In this document: one piece after another, positions 56,301 through 64,000 of the stretch
How the letters are laid out: every line of letters starts with the position of its first letter
How positions within the stretch are numbered: the first letter of the stretch is position 1
NCBI GenBank assembly: GCA_965199895.1
Contig: CBDATJ010000015.1
Location: 62,001 to 126,000, forward strand
Direction: 5' to 3'
From: Bin55 sp965199895
GTDB taxonomy: Bacteria; Pseudomonadota; Gammaproteobacteria; Pseudomonadales; Azotimanducaceae
DNA length: 64,000 nucleotides
Program-made: the position numbers and the translations under genes
The notes under the pieces: model-generated
Seen by the model: the letters and a program-made list of their open reading frames with translations, nothing else
Told to the model about the DNA's origin: nothing
Databases searched by the model: none

Positions 56301-57497
56301 TACTCTCACAGGTGCGTCTAAAGAGGTGTAGACTTCGTCGTGTGCAATGAAAGATGTACCGGAAAAGTTCAACCAGAGGTCTCTGTAGACTTCAAAGTTT
56401 GGTGGTGTTTGTGTGGTATTTCCACGTTGTAACTCGACAACTTTCAGTTCATCATTTTCGGTGAGGATAAAACCACTGATGTTGTCGGTATAAGCCATCA
56501 TTTGCCTGGGTACGTTAAGCTCAGCTAAGTTAGTTCTTACCCCACCTTCGAACTGAATGACTCGATGGTTTGAGTTCGATACCATGCCCCATACTTCCTC
56601 AATAGGCCAGAGAATTGATGGCTTCATATAGGTGAATGTATCCAGGTGTGTTAGAGCACGAGCTTCTATCTCGATATAGTTTTGTCCCCGGATTGCTTGT
56701 ACTGCAACATTGCCATCAATACTCATAATCACGGGACGATCTGATTTGATGTCCTTTGGTTGGAATTCTGAGGTCAGCACTTTACCGAGCTCAATAATCC
56801 GTGGTTGTCCACTCACAGTCAATTGAATGAACGTAGTCAGAGTTTGAGGGACACCATCTTCCCACAATCTAAAGACTCGAGCGGTAACAGTATCGAGTTC
56901 CTTAATGACTGTAGGTTCACTTGGATCCTCTGGCTCAGTCTTTGTATCCACAGTCCGCGGGACTAACCAAAGTCTGGTTCCCTCTTCGGTGGTGGTGGGG
57001 TTAGAAATCCAATCACCATCGCTTTGCAGTCGAATCACACCCGCACTGGGTATTTCAACATATCCGGGTTCAGAGGCTTCAGTCCAAACCAGTTCACCGA
57101 CGATGGTGTGTCTCCCAGCTGGAACCATGATATTGGGTGCACCACTACCCCCTCCAATCGGTACGAATTGTTCGTTGCGTTTGACCGATTGTGGTTTAGC
57201 TGACCCAGCATAGGGTAGTTGGAGTTCTGAGTCAGCAAAGGCATCGACTTCTATTCGGAAGTTTGCACCCCATTTGCTGTCTCTATTTATTTCAACCGAA
57301 ACCTCACGCACCCATAAGCAGTCTAGGCGTTGACCTGTAGTCGAAGAGACGGGGCAAGAAATATAAGGGTGTTCTTCCAACACCCAGTCCACCCAAGGTT
57401 CAAGCGACTCAGGTACGTAGGGGTCTTCAGCGAAAAGATAGCTGGGTAAACAGATGAGAGAAGTTGATAGTGTTACTAAGTATAGTATATTTCGCAT
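53337..57497 (-). CDS. Large membrane protein of unknown function, internally duplicated
   Basis: 1386 residues. Signal peptide MRNILYLVTLSTSLICLPSY with cleavage near FAE (residue 23). A beta-rich, presumably periplasmic region (about 25-485) leads into membrane segments (about 495-590), more segments near 690-740, a second beta-rich region (about 760-1185) and a C-terminal membrane bundle (about 1190-1365) with a charged tail. The two halves look related: DCLWVREVSVEI near 62 and CAYVENAVVEIENG near 782; LPPGWMLLW near 470 and LPSDRWTLLL near 1170, an offset of about 700-720. I do not recognise the family. ATG start; hairpin after the stop. Confidence 0.8.
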   Translation of the reverse strand: MRNILYLVTLSTSLICLPSYLFAEDPYVPESLEPWVDWVLEEHPYISCPVSSTTGQRLDCLWVREVSVEINRDSKWGANFRIEVDAFADSELQLPYAGSAKPQSVKRNEQFVPIGGGSGAPNIMVPAGRHTIVGELVWTEASEPGYVEIPSAGVIRLQSDGDWISNPTTTEEGTRLWLVPRTVDTKTEPEDPSEPTVIKELDTVTARVFRLWEDGVPQTLTTFIQLTVSGQPRIIELGKVLTSEFQPKDIKSDRPVIMSIDGNVAVQAIRGQNYIEIEARALTHLDTFTYMKPSILWPIEEVWGMVSNSNHRVIQFEGGVRTNLAELNVPRQMMAYTDNISGFILTENDELKVVELQRGNTTQTPPNFEVYRDLWLNFSGTSFIAHDEVYTSLDAPVRVSASYTPGTVKVDGDIRPITYEDPAEDARAGVYLKDSTTELISVSEIERSNSLHANGWNVDADHLSVSLQLPPGWMLLWTNGVDTVENSWLSNWKIWEIFLVILLIGVVFWIGGLGWAAVVGIAAVLSIQFDSAPAIGWLILAVMTIASAKVTTEWLKKSSKWVYWTIFAIVGIVCSFHIVGSLKNALYPGSSPANSTFAELVERQAEKLVLYDATEEMELVTTGSRFSTTREYLGDDFAIANLGKQIQHPLAETSSTSPVRLPTGPGIPDWDWNTYQLNWSGSVSQDQMMSLTLLPPIFNRILQALSGLLTLGVLGFFVSIRYPCIWDSLPKFLSNGVKVLPVIVLCLILIPNKDVYAEFPERELLQELESRLLELPDCLNDCAYVENAVVEIENGTLNIDLRLHTMDTVAVPLPISEDSWSPETVASSANSRLPLLRSNNQYYTVLDEGIHQVTISATINNLDRFEIDFPLVPGNVKVSPGEWLVEGMVRDQLERKRLFFDRNRSQISMENTEENDSGVPKFEISPYVSVSRTLVFDYEPRIQTVVSRIAPYSGEFTVRIPLLENEIVESRDAILEQDHVVLSFHQNQQTQSWESKFEPDSQFVLTAPDLEQRTERWTLIGSDYWSYSYSGLKPIFGEMEHEVFVPRSLETLSLAIFQPRLVDGNTFTIEHINYSATVNERTTDSWVEMEIHASQPGDLALKLPEDTEIKSISAGGSMQPIPNSNEILIPIRSGTWNYEVLWASDQGGRILNQLPSVSLADQSARNIELEMSLPSDRWTLLLGGPTMGTSVAYWGLVSFLLVSVFVLTRIPNFPLNFGEGALLVTGTTLVNVMVLPLVAIWFFLLRWRLQANRPVNRPVWYSISQVLFASFVVAVLSTLVFTITHALSGDPNMYITGLSSDSSLLQWFADETMGSTPTAWVISLPKWVYLMIMLGWSIWLVIALLKWSKLSWQAFSDPVVWPKFDRSQSKKSSNDTQKVTVTVDPK

Positions 57498-57573
57498 TTG
57501 AATCCTTTGAGAGGTAATTCACAAACCGTAAATCATACCGAACGGGTTCATGGGACACTACGGTGCTGCCCAC

Positions 57574-58575
57574 TCATCGAAACGCGTTCTCAACCTGGTG
57601 GATGATGAAATCTGAGAAGAATGTGAGCCATCTTTGATCAGTGTTTATACAAGGGATGAGTTTGAGTTTTGTACCACCATGTTCTTGAAAGCTCTCAACT
57701 GCTTGAATGCCAATTTCCTCAAGTGTTTCCAGGTTGTCGACCACGAAGGAAGGACACACAACAGCTATGTGATTGTTTCCTCGTTGGGCAAGTTCCGGAA
57801 TAACCTGATCGGTTGCAGGTTCCAGCCAAGGTAGTCTTCCTAGTCTAGACTGAAAACTCACCGTGTAGGGTATCCCGAGTGCGTCACCTAGGCTTTTAGC
57901 TGTATTTCGACACTGATGGCGATAACAAGTTTCGTGAGCGATGGACTGGACTTCACAACAATCAGATGACTTGAGACAGTGAAAGTCTGTCGGATCTGCT
58001 TTAGTGATGTGGCGTTCGGGTAGACTGTGAAAACTAATGACCAAGTGTTCGATTCCATCTTCCAAATGGTCTTGAGTCACCTGTTGTAACACGTCAAGGT
58101 ATCCCGGTGTGTCGAAGTAAACGGGTGTCACAATAAGTTGGTCTTTTGACAAAAAACGCTGAGCAAATTCGATGGTAGTCGTCCGTGTGGAATCTGCATG
58201 TTGTGGGTATAAGAGAGCCAAAACAACTTTCTCACGATCCCGCAGTTTTTCACACGCATCTCGCAGTGAGGGGATACCGTATCGCATCCCAACTTCGGTA
58301 TGAATCTTTGTGGTTGTTTGGATTTGCTCTGCAATTTCAGCAGTCAGTCGTCTCAGTGGACCTCCTTCTGCTCCCCAAATTGATTGGTAAGCTTTCGAGG
58401 AGGGTTTACTTCGGGTGGGTGCTATGATTCCTTTAGCCAGAATCTGTCGAAACGGAGTCGGTATATCAATGACATAGGGATCTGAAAGGAATTCGCCCAG
58501 AAATCGTGCTACGTCTTTGCGACTGGGGGATGCTGGAGATCCCAAATTAGCAATAATAATGCCGACTGAATCCAT
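57574..58575 (-). CDS. hemH: Ferrochelatase
   Basis: 333 residues. Inserts Fe2+ into protoporphyrin IX. The active-site His is in VISFHSLPERHITKADP and the conserved Glu in NLETLEEIGIQA. A cysteine-rich insert (CLKSSDCCEVQ, CYRHQC) lies in the middle, as in several gammaproteobacterial ferrochelatases. ATG start. Divergent from the quinone oxidoreductase gene. Confidence 0.94.
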   Translation of the reverse strand: MDSVGIIIANLGSPASPSRKDVARFLGEFLSDPYVIDIPTPFRQILAKGIIAPTRSKPSSKAYQSIWGAEGGPLRRLTAEIAEQIQTTTKIHTEVGMRYGIPSLRDACEKLRDREKVVLALLYPQHADSTRTTTIEFAQRFLSKDQLIVTPVYFDTPGYLDVLQQVTQDHLEDGIEHLVISFHSLPERHITKADPTDFHCLKSSDCCEVQSIAHETCYRHQCRNTAKSLGDALGIPYTVSFQSRLGRLPWLEPATDQVIPELAQRGNNHIAVVCPSFVVDNLETLEEIGIQAVESFQEHGGTKLKLIPCINTDQRWLTFFSDFIIHQVENAFR

Positions 58576-58671
58576 GTTTTCCTTATTTCATTGTGTGGTT
58601 TGGTATCCTAACCACTAAACCAGGAGCATACACCTTATCTTAGATGAACGGAATATTGTGAGCATTATCTT

Positions 58672-59640
58672 GTGAAAGCTATCATCGTTGAGAACGACAA
58701 GCTCGTCTGGAAAAAAGTACCCCATCCCAAAGTACGTCGTGGCGAAGTTCTCATAGACGTTCACGCGACTGCAGTAAATCGTGCTGATCTCTCGCAGATT
58801 CAAGGGAGATATCACCCCCCTCCTGGAGTAACCAATATTCTTGGCCTGGAGTGTGCGGGCGAAGTGTGTAAGGTGGGTGAAGGCGTGTCCAGTTTTGTCA
58901 AGGGGGATAAGGTTTGTGCATTGCTTGCGGGAGGTGGCTACGCGGAACAAGTGAATGTCCCAGCGGGTCAAGTTTTACCCATTCCAAAGGAATTTGATTA
59001 TCCATCAGCAACTGCGTTACCGGAAGTATTTGCCACTGCCTATCTCAATCTGTTTATTGAAGCACAAGCAAACACGAGAGACAAAGTTCTACTACATGCC
59101 GGCGCGAGTGGGGTAGGTACTGCTGCCATCCAGTTGTGCCGCGTGTTGAACGTGGATAGTTTTGTCACCGTTGGTTCAGATGACAAGCTTGAGTTCTGTG
59201 TCAATCTCGGTGCTTCAGCTGGTTTTAATCGTCACAACGGTGATTTCACTGATGCAGTCAAAGCATGGTCTGGTGGAAAGGGAGTAGATGTGATTCTCGA
59301 TCCAGTGGGTGCACATTACTTGGAATCTAATTTGAGCTGCCTGAACACAGACGGTCGACTAGTAATTATTGGGTTGATGGGCGGAGCGAAAGGTGAGGTA
59401 CCATTGGGTCGTCTCATGGTCAAACGCCAACGAATCATAGGTTCAACACTACGAGCTCGACCGATTTCTGCCAAATCACAACTCATCGAAGAATTGAAGC
59501 ACAAAGTGTGGCCTTTGATTGAAGCAGGCGAAATTCGACCGATAGTGAACTCGGTTTATCCAATTGAACAAGCTCAGCACGCTGTAGATGAAGTTGCAAA
59601 CAATCAAACAATCGGAAAAGTGATTTTGAAAGTGCGTTAG
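58672..59640 (+). CDS. NAD(P)H-quinone oxidoreductase, zinc-free MDR family
   Basis: 322 residues of the quinone-oxidoreductase/PIG3 branch of medium-chain reductases: VNRADLSQIQGRYHPPPG, LGLECAGEV, LLHAGASGVGTAAIQL (NADPH fold), DVILDPVGAHYLE. No zinc ligands seen. It reduces quinones or enones; substrate unknown. GTG start with a weak ribosome-binding site. Its TAG stop overlaps the valS stop on the other strand. Confidence 0.88.
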   Translation: MKAIIVENDKLVWKKVPHPKVRRGEVLIDVHATAVNRADLSQIQGRYHPPPGVTNILGLECAGEVCKVGEGVSSFVKGDKVCALLAGGGYAEQVNVPAGQVLPIPKEFDYPSATALPEVFATAYLNLFIEAQANTRDKVLLHAGASGVGTAAIQLCRVLNVDSFVTVGSDDKLEFCVNLGASAGFNRHNGDFTDAVKAWSGGKGVDVILDPVGAHYLESNLSCLNTDGRLVIIGLMGGAKGEVPLGRLMVKRQRIIGSTLRARPISAKSQLIEELKHKVWPLIEAGEIRPIVNSVYPIEQAQHAVDEVANNQTIGKVILKVR

Positions 59641-62456
59641 CTGGATTCCAGTGCACGCTGAACTTGAGACAGTTTTACGTTGAGAGTCTCTTGGATGTGT
59701 TCCAGTCCAGAAGCTTTTTCTCGTTGAGCTTCGACGACATCTTTGGGAGCTCGGCTGACGAAATTGGGATTCTGTAGTTTGTTCATCGAACCGGTGAGTT
59801 CGGAAGAGATCTTTTGTAGTTCTTTTTCCAGTCTAGTGTGTTCAGATCGAATTTCTGCTTCGTCAATAAAGGGGATCGTCATCCTTAACCCGTCAATAAA
59901 TTGAACGGATCCCACAATCTCTGTAGATTCTGACGGTGCTATCCAGCGCGCCTCGGATAGTTTCGCAAGTTTTTTCAACAGGGGTTGGGTCTCTGCCAAC
60001 AGATGCAAATCTTCTCGTTGTCCCTCTTGGAAGACTGCCTTAATTTCAACATTGGGAGAGATTCTTCTTTCTCCACGGACATTACGGACTGCACAAATGA
60101 CTCTTTTGAGCCAATCTACTTTGGTCTCTGCTTGTTCATTCACCCTATCTTCAGATGGTTCAGGGTAGGGAGCTAGCATGAGTGAAGCGGATCTATACCC
60201 GAGTAGAGGGGAGAGTTGTAGCCACAGAGTTTCGGTGATGAATGGCATGGCCGGGTGCGCAAGACGTAGTAACAGTTCAGAGCACTCAAGAAGTGTGTGT
60301 TGCGCTCCTCGAATGAGTTCGGGTGATGAAGACACGTCATAAAGTACGGGTTTGGTGAGCTCCAGATACCAATCACAGAACTCATGCCAGATAAAGTCAT
60401 ACAAACCCTTGGCGTACCAATCAAAGCGATAAGAGTTCAAGGAACTTCGACAATCAGTGATGAGTTTGTCAACTTTCGATCTAATCCAATGATCCGCGAG
60501 TGAGTATTCCCTGGGTTCGTTTGCATCATAGTTCTCAATTTGTGAATGAACATAGCGCATCGCGTTCCACAACTTGTTGCAGAAGAAGTGGTATCCCTCA
60601 ACTCTCGAGAGGTCAAAGTTGTAACTGCTACTCGGGGATGCTATTGCGCAGAAGGTGAAACGAACTGCATCAGAACCAAATGCCTTGATTCCGTTCGGAA
60701 ACTCTTTTCGGGTAGCTTTTTCAATTCGTTTAGCCAGACTTTGCTGGGTGAGGTTACTCGTTCTCTTGGCAACTAAATCTTCGAGTGAAATGCCATCAAC
60801 GAGATCCAAGGGATCTAATCCATTACCGCGAGTTTTTGACATCTTTTTACCTTCAGCATCACGGATGAGACCAGTGATATAAACGGTATCAAACGGGACT
60901 TCATCCACAAAATGAAGAGTCATCATGATCATCCTGGCAATCCAAAAAAAGATGATGTCGTGTCCGGTGACCAGGACGTTTGTTGGGTGATAGGTTTTTA
61001 ATTCTTGAGTTTCCTCAGGCCATCCGAGTGTTCCGAACGTCCAAAGTGCACTCGAGAACCAGGTTTCGAGAACGTCAGGGTCTTGGGTGAGTGTGACTGA
61101 TGAATCAATCCCGCTTTTTTCTCTTGCCTCATCTTCAGATCTACCGACATAGACTTTACCATCTTCATCGTACCATGCTGGGATGCGATGACCCCACCAC
61201 TGTTGTCGACTAATACACCAATCCCGAATGTCACGCATCCAGCTATAGAAGACGTTTTCCCATCTTTTGGGTTGGAACCGTATACGACCGTCTTCGACTG
61301 CTTTGATAGCGGGTTGAGCTAGTTCATTGATATCAACAAACCATTGAACGGTGAGTAGAGGTTCAACGATTTCGCCTGAACGATCTCCTCGGGGTACTTG
61401 AACTTCGTAGGGTTGGACTTTCTCTAGTAGACCCGCTTGCTCAAAGGCCTCGACGACTCGTTCACGAGCAACAAATCTATCCAGCCCTTGAAAAGCTTCC
61501 GGTGCGTTCTCATTGATGGTGCCGTCGAAATTCAATACCGTGATTTGAGGTAGGTTATGTCGTTGACCGATTTCATAGTCATTGAAATCATGTGCGGGCG
61601 TGATTTTCAGACATCCAGTTCCAAAGCTCATATCAACGTGATCATCCCCAATAATGGGAACTTCTTGATTGACTAATGGGAGAAAGACACTCTTTCCAAT
61701 GAGAGAAGCAAACCGTGAGTCTTCTGGGTGGATGGCTACGGCTGTATCTCCCAACATCGTTTCGGGTCGTGTGGTTGCGACCACCACGTAGTCTTGACCA
61801 TTTGCGGTTTTTGCTCCACCTGCGAGTGGGTAACGTAGGTGCCAAAGAAATCCTTTTTCTGGTTGACTCACGACTTCAAGGTCAGACAAAGCAGTTCCTA
61901 GTTTGGGATCCCAATTGACCAGACGAGTACTCTGATAGATCAACCCTTGTTCATAGAGACGAACAAAGACCTCTCGAACCGTTCTCGAAAATCCTTCATC
62001 CATAGTGAAGCGTTCGCGAGACCAATCAACAGAGACTCCCATACGACGCATTTGCTGGGTGATGGCACCACCGGATTCGTCCTTCCACTTCCAAACTCGT
62101 TCAAGAAAGGCTTCTCTACCAACATCGTCCAGTGATTTACCCTCAGCTTTGAGTTGTTCGGTGACCACCATTTGGGTTGAAATACCCGCGTGATCGGTAC
62201 CCGGTTGCCATAGCGTGTCGTGTCCAGACATCCGTCGATAGCGAATGATCGCATCCATCAAAGTGTGCTGGAAAGCATGGCCTAGATGGAGTGTCCCAGT
62301 GACGTTCGGTGGGGGTATAGCGATGGAAAACGGTGTACCGGTTCCACTAGGGGTAAAGAAACCCTGGCTTTCCCATTTCTGATACAGTTCAGCTTCGATC
62401 TTTTGATGAACAAACGCTTTTGAAAGGGGAGAAGAAGTGTCTTGTGGAGTACTCAA
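59637..62456 (-). CDS. valS: Valyl-tRNA synthetase
   Basis: 939 residues. HIGH as TLHLGHAFQHT, KMSKS as KKMSKTRGN, editing domain TTRPETMLGDTAVAIHP, and a C-terminal coiled coil (ELQKISSELTGSMNKLQNPN) that contacts tRNA. Charges tRNA-Val and edits Thr. ATG overlaps the holC stop by 4 nt. Typical length. Confidence 0.97.
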   Translation of the reverse strand: MSTPQDTSSPLSKAFVHQKIEAELYQKWESQGFFTPSGTGTPFSIAIPPPNVTGTLHLGHAFQHTLMDAIIRYRRMSGHDTLWQPGTDHAGISTQMVVTEQLKAEGKSLDDVGREAFLERVWKWKDESGGAITQQMRRMGVSVDWSRERFTMDEGFSRTVREVFVRLYEQGLIYQSTRLVNWDPKLGTALSDLEVVSQPEKGFLWHLRYPLAGGAKTANGQDYVVVATTRPETMLGDTAVAIHPEDSRFASLIGKSVFLPLVNQEVPIIGDDHVDMSFGTGCLKITPAHDFNDYEIGQRHNLPQITVLNFDGTINENAPEAFQGLDRFVARERVVEAFEQAGLLEKVQPYEVQVPRGDRSGEIVEPLLTVQWFVDINELAQPAIKAVEDGRIRFQPKRWENVFYSWMRDIRDWCISRQQWWGHRIPAWYDEDGKVYVGRSEDEAREKSGIDSSVTLTQDPDVLETWFSSALWTFGTLGWPEETQELKTYHPTNVLVTGHDIIFFWIARMIMMTLHFVDEVPFDTVYITGLIRDAEGKKMSKTRGNGLDPLDLVDGISLEDLVAKRTSNLTQQSLAKRIEKATRKEFPNGIKAFGSDAVRFTFCAIASPSSSYNFDLSRVEGYHFFCNKLWNAMRYVHSQIENYDANEPREYSLADHWIRSKVDKLITDCRSSLNSYRFDWYAKGLYDFIWHEFCDWYLELTKPVLYDVSSSPELIRGAQHTLLECSELLLRLAHPAMPFITETLWLQLSPLLGYRSASLMLAPYPEPSEDRVNEQAETKVDWLKRVICAVRNVRGERRISPNVEIKAVFQEGQREDLHLLAETQPLLKKLAKLSEARWIAPSESTEIVGSVQFIDGLRMTIPFIDEAEIRSEHTRLEKELQKISSELTGSMNKLQNPNFVSRAPKDVVEAQREKASGLEHIQETLNVKLSQVQRALESS

Positions 62457-62953
62457 GATGCAGTTGTTTCCTTTAGAGGCTGTGTTTCCCAGTCTTCGAC
62501 CGGGAGGTATTCAATCTTGTAATTCAAAGCCCGATATTGTTTATAGCGTTCTCGGGATAGCAATAACTCTTGCGGATTTTGGATAACAATCTCGTGAACA
62601 TGGTCAAACTGTTTGAGACATTTGGGCACGGAGTCCGATAGGTTGACTAGCGATTCTCCCGTTCCAACATAGATCTGCAGTTCACTCATTGAAACAAGAC
62701 AAAATTCCGGTTTGATGTTGGTGCTCTCATGAGGGATGTACCGGTCAAGAGGATAGTGCCATAGTGTTTCATCTACTTGATTCAGAAGCTCTTGATTGGG
62801 TACTATGATGTGTACGGGTATCTTTTGTTCAAACTCTTCGGAGATGAGTTTGCAAGCAGCTCTAATCTTGTCGATAGGATCACGGTCTTGGAGAACGTAA
62901 AACGTTATGAGAGGATTCTTGTCCACAAGCTTAGTGGCTGTTAGTTTCGACAA
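62453..62953 (-). CDS. holC: DNA polymerase III chi subunit
   Basis: 166 residues: ITFYVLQDRDPIDKIRAACK, VHIIVPNQELLNQVDETLWH, RYIPHES, HEIVIQNPQEL. Chi binds psi and SSB at the replication fork. TTG start at 62951-62953; a GTG at 62924-62926 is also in frame and would begin just before the conserved ITFYVL. Directly precedes valS, the usual pairing. The pepA gene normally found upstream is replaced by the divergent lptF. Confidence 0.88.
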   Translation of the reverse strand: MSKLTATKLVDKNPLITFYVLQDRDPIDKIRAACKLISEEFEQKIPVHIIVPNQELLNQVDETLWHYPLDRYIPHESTNIKPEFCLVSMSELQIYVGTGESLVNLSDSVPKCLKQFDHVHEIVIQNPQELLLSRERYKQYRALNYKIEYLPVEDWETQPLKETTAS

Positions 62954-63003
62954 GCGATTGTGCGTTTTTGAGATGTTTCAAATGAGGCTAATCCAGAAAA
63001 TAT

Positions 63004-63015
63004 TATACTAGTATA
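63004..63015. promoter_or_regulatory. 12-bp palindrome in the holC/lptF divergent promoter region
   Basis: TATACTAGTATA is a perfect palindrome 31 nt before the lptF ATG. On the minus strand it runs into TATAAT, a possible -10 for holC; no -35 was convincing. Confidence 0.35.
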
Positions 63016-63045
63016 CATGAAATTGACTGACGACTAGCCTGACCC

Positions 63046-64000
63046 ATGTTCTTTCGATCGATAGCTTATCGACACATTGTCAGAGAACTAGTTCTCGTTC
63101 TTTGTGTGGTCTTTGTGTTACTCATTTTGGTGAGTTTAGCGGCTCGATTTACCGGCTATCTTCAGGAAGCTGCCGCAGGTAAGTTTGCAGCAGATGTTCT
63201 ATGGATGTTAGTTGCGCTTCGATTACCAGAATTTGTGCAACTGTCGTTGCCTTTTGCACTGGTTCTAGCCATAGTGATCACCTTTGGTCGCATCCACGCA
63301 GATCAAGAGTATGTGGTGTTGGTGGTAGGAAATGCATCTACTGGTCGCATCTTGGGTTGGGTCTTGTCTGTAGTGATTCCGGCTAGTCTGTTGGTTGGGA
63401 TTTTGAGTCTTGTAGTGACTCCTTTATCGCGACAAGCCTTTGTTGATTTGTTAGAAGAAGCGGCAGTGTCACACGAATTTGATGTGTTGAAGTCAGGAGA
63501 ATTTAGAACGTTCAATGATGGTCAACGTGCTTTGACTGTTGGAGCGGTTGATCGTGAAAACCGTCAACTGTTCGACTTGTTCTTCTATGACTCAACCTCA
63601 CAAGTCCCCAGTGTCATCCTTGCAGAATCGGCGACTTTGTTGGTGAATCCTGTTAAAGGACATCGTATCCTGAAGTTGTTTGATGGAGTGCGATACGAAG
63701 GAGAACCAGGTACGTATGCCTATCAAGTTGCGGAGTTTAAATCGTTGTCTATGAGACTCGACGTAGAACAAGAGATAGATGTTCCCGTTGAAGTTGAAGC
63801 AACTCTTACCAATGTCTTAAATCGGGACGACATTGAACAGTCGCAAGAGTTGGATTGGCGAGTGTCTCTTCCCTTAATGACCTTGGTGAGTGGGTTGATG
63901 GCTTTTGGTCTCGCACGCACCAAACCTCGCGCAGGTCGATTTGGAAGAATTATTCCGGGGATCCTATCGTTTGTCGGTTACTACCTCATCCTAGTCTTTA
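63046..64000 (+). CDS. lptF: LPS export permease LptF, truncated by window edge
   Basis: 318 codons visible, open at the right edge. Begins FFRSIAYRHIVRELVLVLCV with early membrane segments (LVLVLCVVFVLLILVSL, LPFALVLAIVITFGR), then a periplasmic beta-jellyroll region (about 130-270) and later segments. Part of the LptB2FG extractor that lifts LPS from the inner membrane; lptG should follow. ATG start; divergent from holC. Confidence 0.93.
   Translation, partial: MFFRSIAYRHIVRELVLVLCVVFVLLILVSLAARFTGYLQEAAAGKFAADVLWMLVALRLPEFVQLSLPFALVLAIVITFGRIHADQEYVVLVVGNASTGRILGWVLSVVIPASLLVGILSLVVTPLSRQAFVDLLEEAAVSHEFDVLKSGEFRTFNDGQRALTVGAVDRENRQLFDLFFYDSTSQVPSVILAESATLLVNPVKGHRILKLFDGVRYEGEPGTYAYQVAEFKSLSMRLDVEQEIDVPVEVEATLTNVLNRDDIEQSQELDWRVSLPLMTLVSGLMAFGLARTKPRAGRFGRIIPGILSFVGYYLILVF

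Overview
The window looks like a chromosome segment of a free-living, probably aquatic gammaproteobacterium with moderate GC, of an order I cannot name. Evidence: the ispB/rplU-rpmA-obgE divergence, murJ-ribF-lspA, bamD/rluD, valS-holC divergent from lptF, a holD-like gene near prfC, and a FabY-type 3-ketoacyl-ACP synthase as in Pseudomonas. Genes are densely packed, with many 1-4 nt start/stop overlaps. One tRNA is present (Pro, CGG). I see no rRNA, CRISPR array or prophage.

Layout. 1-7.3 kb (minus strand): truncated M20 metallopeptidase, cysS, an M17 aminopeptidase, lipA, asnS, an RDD membrane protein. 7.4-17.2 kb (minus): the MoxR/DUF58/DUF4350/DUF4129/SpoIIM/RDD membrane cluster, a COG3146-type acyltransferase and an ABC-2 exporter pair, headed by tRNA-Pro and ispB. 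18.7-24.1 kb (mostly plus): rplU, rpmA, obgE, murJ, ribF, lspA, with rpsT on the minus strand. 24.1-29.3 kb: bamD, rluD, then ilvB-ilvN-ilvC. 29.3-34.4 kb: GPP34-family protein, a secreted zinc-metallopeptidase-like protein, msrP-msrQ, phhB, a SutA-like small protein and a HolD-like protein. 34.4-35.3 kb: decayed IS3 and probable IS630 transposases. 35.6-38.1 kb: prfC and a SirB1-like protein. 38.5-43.3 kb: a single-polypeptide type ISP-like restriction-modification enzyme with mosaic base composition. 43.4-52 kb: moaB-thiolase-fabY, divergent from a 1625-residue gene. 52-57.5 kb: a coiled-coil membrane protein with 54-bp tandem repeats and a 1386-residue membrane protein of unknown function. 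57.6-64 kb: hemH, a quinone oxidoreductase, valS, holC and the start of lptF.

The most striking unit is at 43.4-52 kb. The 1625-residue protein carries all four acetyl-CoA carboxylase parts in one chain, in the order AccA-like, about 500 unrecognised residues, AccD-like, AccC-like, biotinyl domain. It lies back to back with fabY, whose Pseudomonas counterpart starts fatty-acid synthesis from acetyl-CoA and malonyl-ACP. I infer a compact module supplying malonyl units and starting fatty-acid synthesis; this is not demonstrated.

Other notable points: two genes (M20 peptidase, ABC ATPase) have no ATG, GTG or TTG that would give a complete protein, and appear to start at ATT and CTG behind good Shine-Dalgarno sequences. 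IlvB has an altered thiamine-diphosphate motif. The 1386-residue membrane protein looks like an internal tandem duplication.
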